Below are positions 59,557-64,000 of a DNA stretch of 64,000 nucleotides, piece by piece. The position numbers were made by a program, and so were the translations under genes. The stretch spans positions 186,001 to 250,000 of the forward strand of contig CAWGTW010000009.1 of the NCBI GenBank assembly GCA_963825565.1, read 5' to 3'. The number at the start of each line of letters is the position of its first letter. Position 1 is the stretch's first letter. Source of the stretch: JBFGCT01 sp963825565. Its GTDB lineage: Bacteria > Actinomycetota > Acidimicrobiia > Acidimicrobiales > Ilumatobacteraceae. The notes beneath the pieces are model-generated. The model saw nothing but the letters and a program-made list of their open reading frames with translations. It had not been told where the DNA came from and made no database searches.

Positions 59557-60615
59557 ATGGCGCCCGCGTCCGAGCTCGGTTGGTCACCCCCGCTGGCGGA
59601 TGCATGGCGGGCGCTCGGCTGCCCGGGCGAGCCGCGGCGCGTCTCGCGGCTCGACCGCGGCTGGAGCACGGCGATCGCGTCGATGGCCGAGGCGCGCGGC
59701 GAGGCCGAGCCGCTTCGGTTGCGCAACATCGGTGCCGACGTTGCTGTCGGCGACTGGATCGTTCCGTCCGATGACGGCGAACGCGTCGAGCACGTGATCG
59801 AACGCGTGTCGGCGTTCACCCGCCGGGCCTCCTTCGATGGGATGCGAGCGGAGTCGCAGACGATCGCCGCCAACGTCGATGTCGTCTTCCTCGTGCACAC
59901 GCTCGGTTCGCCTCCGAGCCCGCGCCGCCTCGAGCGGGAGTTGGTGCTGGCCTTCGATTCGGGGGCCCGGCCAGTCGTCGTGCTGACCAAGACCGATCTC
60001 GTCGACGATGCCGAGCGGGCCCGCGACGCGCTCGGCGAGGTGACCCTCGGCGTGCCGGTGATCCTGGCGAGCGCGGTGACCGGGCACGGGATCGGCGAGA
60101 TCCGGGACTGCGCGGCCGGCAACCGGACGCTCGTGTTCCTCGGCGCCAGTGGCGTCGGGAAGTCGACGCTCGTGAACGCGCTGCTCGGTGCGCAGCGGCA
60201 GGCCACGTCCACGGTGCGCGTCGGCGACCAGCGGGGCCGGCACACGACCGTCGCCGCCGAACTCGTGCCGCTGCCCGGCACCGGTTGGCTGATCGATACG
60301 CCGGGCGTGCGTGCGGTCAGCCTCTGGCTGTCCGGGCACGGCATCGAGCGTGCGTTCGCCGACGTGTTCGATCTCATGGATCACTGTCGCTTCCGCGACT
60401 GCAAGCACGACCGTGAGCCGGGGTGCGCGGTCCAGCAGGCGATCACCGACGGCGCGCTCGACCCGATCCGGCTGCGCAGCCTGGAGCGCCTGATCGAGGA
60501 GGAGGCCGCCCTCGAGGAGGAGCAACGCACCCGGCTCAAGGTCGCCGACCGCCGGTCCGGCGGTCGCACTCGTCCCCCGGAAGAATCCGAGTTCGACGAC
60601 CTCGAGGGCTTGTAG
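59557..60615 (+). CDS. rsgA: Ribosome small-subunit-dependent GTPase A
   Basis: Late 30S maturation GTPase. The 352-residue product has the circularly permuted order typical of RsgA: OB-fold (about 45-95), G4 VVLTKTDLVDD, then G1 LGASGVGKSTLVNALLG (about 198) and G3 IDTPGVR. The zinc site is HCRFRDCKHDREPGC near residue 275. The ATG start at 59557 is preferred; GTG 59551 is just upstream. Confidence 0.94.
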   Translation: MAPASELGWSPPLADAWRALGCPGEPRRVSRLDRGWSTAIASMAEARGEAEPLRLRNIGADVAVGDWIVPSDDGERVEHVIERVSAFTRRASFDGMRAESQTIAANVDVVFLVHTLGSPPSPRRLERELVLAFDSGARPVVVLTKTDLVDDAERARDALGEVTLGVPVILASAVTGHGIGEIRDCAAGNRTLVFLGASGVGKSTLVNALLGAQRQATSTVRVGDQRGRHTTVAAELVPLPGTGWLIDTPGVRAVSLWLSGHGIERAFADVFDLMDHCRFRDCKHDREPGCAVQQAITDGALDPIRLRSLERLIEEEAALEEEQRTRLKVADRRSGGRTRPPEESEFDDLEGL

Positions 60616-60621
60616 GGCTTC

Positions 60622-60627
60622 TACTGT
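60622..60627 (+). promoter_or_regulatory. Leaderless -10 box TACTGT
   Basis: TACTGT ends 7 bases before the ATG at 60635. Confidence 0.5.
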
Positions 60628-60634
60628 CGGTTCG

Positions 60635-61129
60635 ATGCAGGAGTTGGCGGCGAACGGCAAGCCGGTCGAGTCGGTCTGGGACTATCCGCGGCCTCCACGG
60701 ATCGAACGTGTCGACTGGCGGATCAGGGTGATCCACGGTGGGACCGTCGTCGTCGACGCGCCAGCTGCGTTGCGGGTCCTGGAGACGAGCCAGCCGCCGG
60801 CGTACTACGTCGCTCCCGAGTTCGTGAACCGTGCGGTGCTGCGCCCGTCGCGACGGCGGACCGTGTGCGAGTGGAAGGGCGTCGCCGACTACGCCGCGGT
60901 CGTCGTGCCGGGTGCTGCCCCGGTGGAGGACGCCGCGTGGACCTACCACGATCCGACGCCTGGTTTCGTGGGGTTGCGGGACCACTGGGCGTTCTACGCA
61001 CAACGTCTCGACGACTGCCGCGTCGACGACGAGTCCGTCGTCAGCAACGAGGGTGACTTCTACGGCGGCTGGGTCACGGTCAACGTCACCGGCCCGTTCA
61101 AGGGCGCACCGGGCACCCTCCACTGGTAG
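60635..61129 (+). CDS. DUF427 domain protein
   Basis: A 164-residue cytosolic protein matching the DUF427 pattern: VWDYPRPPRIERV near the N-terminus, VLETSQPPAYYVAPEFV, a CEWKGVADYAAVV segment and a C-terminal YGGWVT. No enzyme activity is assigned to the family. Leaderless start supported by TACTGT. It directly follows rsgA (19 bases), but the separate -10 box suggests independent transcription. Confidence 0.85.
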   Translation: MQELAANGKPVESVWDYPRPPRIERVDWRIRVIHGGTVVVDAPAALRVLETSQPPAYYVAPEFVNRAVLRPSRRRTVCEWKGVADYAAVVVPGAAPVEDAAWTYHDPTPGFVGLRDHWAFYAQRLDDCRVDDESVVSNEGDFYGGWVTVNVTGPFKGAPGTLHW

Positions 61130-61154
61130 CCCGCCCGCAACCCGAGCAGGCGAG

Positions 61155-61169
61155 CCAGCGTTGCGCTGG
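61155..61169. terminator. Small hairpin between convergent genes
   Basis: CCAGCG-TTG-CGCTGG lies between the DUF427 and DUF952 stops; a short stem, so a weak call. Confidence 0.35.
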
Positions 61170-61200
61170 GCGCGTGGTTGCGCGGTCAGTACGGTTCGGG

Positions 61201-61560
61201 TCAGAGCGAGTCGAGCGACCAGCCGCCCGGCGATCGGGACCAGAACGTGGCGTCGATGACGGCCGCGAGCGGCAGCGGGCCGTACAGGTGGGGGAAGCGT
61301 TCGGGACTGCCGGGGAACGGCGGCTCGTCGCGGATCGGCGCGTCGACGAGGTCGGTGTCGATCGTCAGCACGACGAGTTCTTCGACGTCGGCGTAGAACC
61401 GTTCGGCGACCGCCTCGACCTGATCAGGTCGCGAGCAGTGGATGAACCCTTCCTCGTCGAGGGTCCGCCCGCGCGTCGACATCGTGTAGCGGCCACCTTC
61501 GAACGCTCCCGCCCAGTCGTCGGGAAGGGCGAGATGCAGGATCGTCGGTTCGGCGGCCAC
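61201..61560 (-). CDS. DUF952 domain protein
   Basis: A 119-residue protein with the DUF952 hallmarks: ILHLALPDDWAGA, a GFIHCSRPDQVEAVAERFY segment, VLTIDTDLVDAPIRDE and FPHLYGPLPLAAV. The fold is related to ADP-ribosyl-transfer-like small domains in some databases, but no function is established. GTG start at 61560, with TAGCCT 7 bases upstream that overlaps the tadE stop. Confidence 0.88.
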   Translation of the reverse strand: MAAEPTILHLALPDDWAGAFEGGRYTMSTRGRTLDEEGFIHCSRPDQVEAVAERFYADVEELVVLTIDTDLVDAPIRDEPPFPGSPERFPHLYGPLPLAAVIDATFWSRSPGGWSLDSL

Positions 61561-61567
61561 GCCGTCG

Positions 61568-61573
61568 AGGCTA
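61568..61573 (-). promoter_or_regulatory. Leaderless -10 box TAGCCT of the DUF952 gene
   Basis: TAGCCT on the minus strand ends 7 bases before GTG 61560 and overlaps the tadE stop codon. Confidence 0.45.
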
Positions 61574-62215
61574 CGGCGGTTCGAGCCCCATCGAGACCGT
61601 CGCGCGATGCGTCACCGGGCCGATTGCCGCACCGATGATCGGGACGTTGGTGCGATCGACGTAGGTGACGGTGACGGCGACCGTCGAGCCGGACACGACG
61701 GTCGCGACTCCGATCGGCAGATCGACCGCCCGAGATGCAGCCGCAGCGGCCGCGGCCGCCGGGCGTGCCGACACGCTGGCCGCCCGTGCGCCCTCGCGCG
61801 CGGCGAGCTCGACCGCCAGCTCGTTGCGGATCGCCACCCCGATCTGGGTCAAGCCGAGGATCACGATCACCACGACCGGCAGCGCCACCGCGAACTCCAC
61901 GGTCGCTTGGCCCTTTTCGGACGCGGGCGGCGAAGCGGCTGGCGCCGCCGCCGTCCCGGGCGGTGTGGTTCGGTCCTGGTGGTGGGTGGTCTGGCGTCGG
62001 GGGTGCGTGGTGGGTGAGTGGGTTGGTGCCGCCGCCGTCCCGGGCGGTGTGGTTCGGTCCTGGTGGTGGGTGGTCTGGCGTCGGGGGTGCGTGGTGGGTG
62101 AGTGGGTTGGCGCTGCCGCCGTCCCGGGCGGTGTGGTTCGGTCCCGGTGGTGGATGGCCTGAAGCGCGGCCGTCCAGGACCGTGACCCGCAGGACCCGGC
62201 AGAGGGAGTGCTCAT
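61571..62215 (-). CDS. TadE-like pseudopilin with repeat-bearing leader
   Basis: The 214-residue product has a TadE domain: EKGQATVEFAVALPVVVIVILG (Glu at +5 after the G/Q cleavage site), then ELAVELAAREGARAASVS and a beta-rich C-terminus. Before it lies an unusual leader of about 90 residues made of 28-residue repeats rich in Thr, Pro and His (DRTTPPGTAAAPTHSPTTHP). Prepilin peptidase would remove the leader. ATG at 62215 overlaps the preceding pilin stop (ATGA). TadE proteins are minor pilins of the Tad/Flp system. Confidence 0.8.
   Translation of the reverse strand: MSTPSAGSCGSRSWTAALQAIHHRDRTTPPGTAAAPTHSPTTHPRRQTTHHQDRTTPPGTAAAPTHSPTTHPRRQTTHHQDRTTPPGTAAAPAASPPASEKGQATVEFAVALPVVVIVILGLTQIGVAIRNELAVELAAREGARAASVSARPAAAAAAAASRAVDLPIGVATVVSGSTVAVTVTYVDRTNVPIIGAAIGPVTHRATVSMGLEPP
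61941..62157. repeat. 84-bp in-frame tandem repeat in tadE
   Basis: Units begin at 61941, 62025 and 62109 (period 84; the third is partial, about 49 bases). They encode the 28-residue leader repeats in register. Confidence 0.85.
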
Positions 62216-62478
62216 ACCCGATCGATGACCGCGTCGATCACGCGATTGAACAGGCGGCTGATCCGGTTGGCGCCGCCGCCCGCAGTGGCCCAGGCCACGA
62301 CGAGGAGCGCCACCAGGGCGGCCGCGAGCAACACGAGGGCGTACTCGGTCGTCGCTTGACCACCTTGACCGGCCAGACGCCGGCGGCCGGCGCCGACCAG
62401 TCGATCGAGGACCGCACGACCGAACCGGTCGGCGAGGAGTTGGAGCTGGACGACGAGTGAGAACAACTGAAGCGGCAT
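62212..62478 (-). CDS. Flp/DUF4244-like pilin
   Basis: An 88-residue protein: amphipathic N-terminus, then GQGGQATTEYALVLLAAALVALLVVAW, with a G/Q prepilin-type site and Glu at +5, a long hydrophobic helix and a short tail. It resembles the Flp-type pilins and the DUF4244 proteins linked to actinobacterial tad operons. It lies between tadC and tadE and overlaps tadE by 4 bases. Confidence 0.75.
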   Translation of the reverse strand: MPLQLFSLVVQLQLLADRFGRAVLDRLVGAGRRRLAGQGGQATTEYALVLLAAALVALLVVAWATAGGGANRISRLFNRVIDAVIDRV

Positions 62479-62511
62479 CTTCGGCCTCCGGGTTCGAGAC
62501 GGGTGGACGGG

Positions 62512-63246
62512 TCACCAGGGCGTGGCACCGAGTGACGAGAGGGCCGCGAGCACCGCAGGCGCGATCGCGACGAGGACGAACGACGGCAGTGTGCACGTGA
62601 CGAGCGGGAACGTCAGCCGAACGGGAAGTCGGCGCGCGTCGGCGTCGTCGAGGCGACGCCGCTCCGCGCGGGCATCGCGGGCGAGCTGGTCGAGCATCGG
62701 CTCGAGCGGCAGGCCGAGGCGATCGGCGGCAGCGAACGCGTCGGCGACCGGTCCGGCGCGCGGCCCGAGCGACTCGGGCAGTGCGAGAAGCGCCTCGCCG
62801 AGCGGGGCGCCGCGGTCGAGGCGGTGCGTGACGAGGTCGAACGCGGGTCGAATCGCCGATGGAACCGACTCCGACGCCGATCGCACCGCTTGATGCGACG
62901 TGAGACCGGCGTGGACGAGCAGCACGATGCGCTCGATCGCCTCGGGGAGCTGGCGTTGTGCGTCCTGCCGTCGCCGGCGCTCGGCGAACAGCGGGCGAGC
63001 GCGCCGGGCTGCGACGACGGCTGCGATCGCGATGCCGGTGGCGAACCAGCCGGCCAGCGCGACACCGCCCGCCCCGCCGATGACCGTCGCGATGCGCCGA
63101 GCGGACAGCACCCGCCGTCGCGTCGGTGGCGCGATGCCGGGTGCGGCGACCGGGCGCGCCGGCGCGATCGCCAGCCGGTGCCCGGCGGTCCCGGCGACGA
63201 GAACGAGCGCCGTGGCGGCGACGATCGCGATCGTGCGGGCGATCAT
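62512..63246 (-). CDS. tadC: TadC-like type II secretion F-family membrane protein
   Basis: A 244-residue T2SF-domain protein: hydrophobic N-terminus (IAIVAATALVLVAGTAG), another helix near residue 60, RRQDAQRQLPEAIERIVLLVHAGLTSHQAV, GAPLGEALLALPE and a C-terminal helix (VTCTLPSFVLVAIAPAVLAAL). TadB and TadC form the inner-membrane platform of Tad pili. It begins 13 bases after the tadB stop. Confidence 0.82.
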   Translation of the reverse strand: MIARTIAIVAATALVLVAGTAGHRLAIAPARPVAAPGIAPPTRRRVLSARRIATVIGGAGGVALAGWFATGIAIAAVVAARRARPLFAERRRRQDAQRQLPEAIERIVLLVHAGLTSHQAVRSASESVPSAIRPAFDLVTHRLDRGAPLGEALLALPESLGPRAGPVADAFAAADRLGLPLEPMLDQLARDARAERRRLDDADARRLPVRLTFPLVTCTLPSFVLVAIAPAVLAALSSLGATPW

Positions 63247-63259
63247 GTCAGCGCCCACC

Positions 63260-64000
63260 TCACGCCACCCCTCGAATGATCCGTCGCATCCACAGCCAGC
63301 CGCCGAGGTTGAGAACCGCACCGAGGAGCACGCACGTCGCCCCGATCGGCGTCTTCAGCGCAGACCTGACCCCATCGTCGACCCCACCGAGCAGTGACAG
63401 CACGGCGATCGGGATCACGGTGAGCACGTGGGCGGAGAGCCGAGCCTGGGCGGCGTGGGCGGCTCGCTCCTGGTCGTCGGCAGCGCGCTGGCGCAGCGCG
63501 GCGGCCACGCGATCGAGCGGGGCCGCAGCCGATCCGCCGCACCGCGCGCAGACGTCGATGACCGCGCACGCGAGCGCGAAGTGCTCGGTTCCGCGTCGGG
63601 AGCGATGCCCGGTGATCAAGACGCCGGCTTCGACGGCCTGGGGGATCGTGCTGCCGCGGGTGAGGCCGAAACGGATCGGAGTGATCGCCCGGCGCAACCC
63701 GGGGTCGGCGGGGACGGTCTGCTCGAGGGCGACCCGCAGGGCTGCCCCGGATCGGATCGAGCGGGCGAGGTCGCCGCACCAGTCGGCGATGACCGCCGGT
63801 GCGAGTGCGGACCGACGCTCCCGCCGCTCGCGGATGGCCCGGGCCGGCGATCGAGCCCAGCCGCCGGGCCGCCGGCCGGAGTCGCTGCCGGATTCACGAT
63901 CGGCGGCGCTGTCGTGGGCACCGCGGAGAGCGGTTCGATCGGCGTGCGGCCGCAGGCGATGCGCCAGGGTGACGACGACCAGGGCGCAGAGCGCGGCGGT
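63260..64000 (-). CDS. tadB: TadB-like type II secretion F-family protein (partial, runs off the window)
   Basis: The frame is open to the last base, so the start is beyond the window. Visible: a membrane helix at the start (ALCALVVVTLAHRL), ADWCGDLARSIRSGAALRVALEQ, AITPIRFGLTRGSTIPQAVEAG, VIDVCARCGGSAAAPLDRVAAALRQRAADDQERAAHAAQARLSAHVLTVIPIAVLSLL and two C-terminal helices (PIGATCVLLGAVLNLGGWLW). This is the F-domain order of TadB. The TadA ATPase should lie further upstream. Confidence 0.78.
   Translation of the reverse strand, partial: TAALCALVVVTLAHRLRPHADRTALRGAHDSAADRESGSDSGRRPGGWARSPARAIRERRERRSALAPAVIADWCGDLARSIRSGAALRVALEQTVPADPGLRRAITPIRFGLTRGSTIPQAVEAGVLITGHRSRRGTEHFALACAVIDVCARCGGSAAAPLDRVAAALRQRAADDQERAAHAAQARLSAHVLTVIPIAVLSLLGGVDDGVRSALKTPIGATCVLLGAVLNLGGWLWMRRIIRGVA

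Overview
The window looks like a chromosomal segment of a high-GC actinobacterium, most likely of the class Acidimicrobiia (Ilumatobacter-like). This placement is inferred from gene content, not from a marker tree. The supporting features are a WhiB protein, a GlnR-type regulator beside two glutamine synthetases, an MhuD-type heme oxygenase, a mycobacterial-style topoisomerase I tail, secreted proteins with 'DTR...VVVDVVGWF' modules, and many leaderless genes with a TAnnnT box 6-8 bases before GTG/ATG. The content is mostly housekeeping. I found no insertion sequence, integrase, prophage or CRISPR array.

Layout. 1-5.5 kb: end of a molybdenum hydroxylase-like gene, a frameshifted ridA, a PLP decarboxylase overlapping an 8-oxoguanine deaminase (purine salvage or breakdown), and a lipoprotein SGNH hydrolase. 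5.6-8.8 kb: nitrogen block on the minus strand (glnII, glnA, glnR). 9-16 kb: a secreted PQQ-type sugar dehydrogenase, a frameshifted penicillin-acylase lipoprotein, and nadE. 15.9-16.1 kb: three tandem long palindromes, with a fourth copy at 26.2 kb. 16.1-20.6 kb: Nudix, dut, then selA-selB, preceded by a tiny leader ORF whose UGA overlaps the selA start. 20.6-24.9 kb: whiB, an NfeD/ClpP-like membrane protein, an ArsA-like ATPase pair (the first frameshifted), a receiver-domain protein and tRNA-Pro(CGG). 25-33.6 kb: phzF, mazG, murE, hom, asd and lysC (aspartate/DAP pathway), with a methyltransferase and a secreted protein between asd and lysC. 33.7-37.4 kb: mhuD, kynU, an ATP-dependent DNA ligase and a CoA-transferase. 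37.6-48 kb: a DEAD helicase fused to a cold-shock domain, a GH38 alpha-mannosidase, an M20 amidohydrolase, an orphan WXG100 protein, a small two-gene regulator operon, a HAD phosphatase, coaA and a solitary adenine methyltransferase.

48.1-51.8 kb is the most system-like block: a membrane anti-sigma factor faces an ECF sigma factor (frameshifted here), followed by an overlapping operon for a COX2-like cytochrome c lipoprotein, a SCO1 copper chaperone, a cupredoxin and a five-TM protein with an exported His-rich motif. It reads as an ECF-controlled extracytoplasmic copper/heme module.

51.8-64 kb: map, holB, tmk and topA on the minus strand, a membrane-anchored beta-propeller, rsgA, DUF427 and DUF952 genes, and the distal end of a tad pilus operon (tadB partial, tadC, a Flp-like pilin and a TadE-like pseudopilin whose leader carries an 84-bp repeat).

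Four genes each carry one extra base that breaks an otherwise intact reading frame (ridA, penicillin acylase, the first ArsA-like gene, the ECF sigma factor). Four breaks of the same sign suggest assembly or read errors as readily as real mutations.
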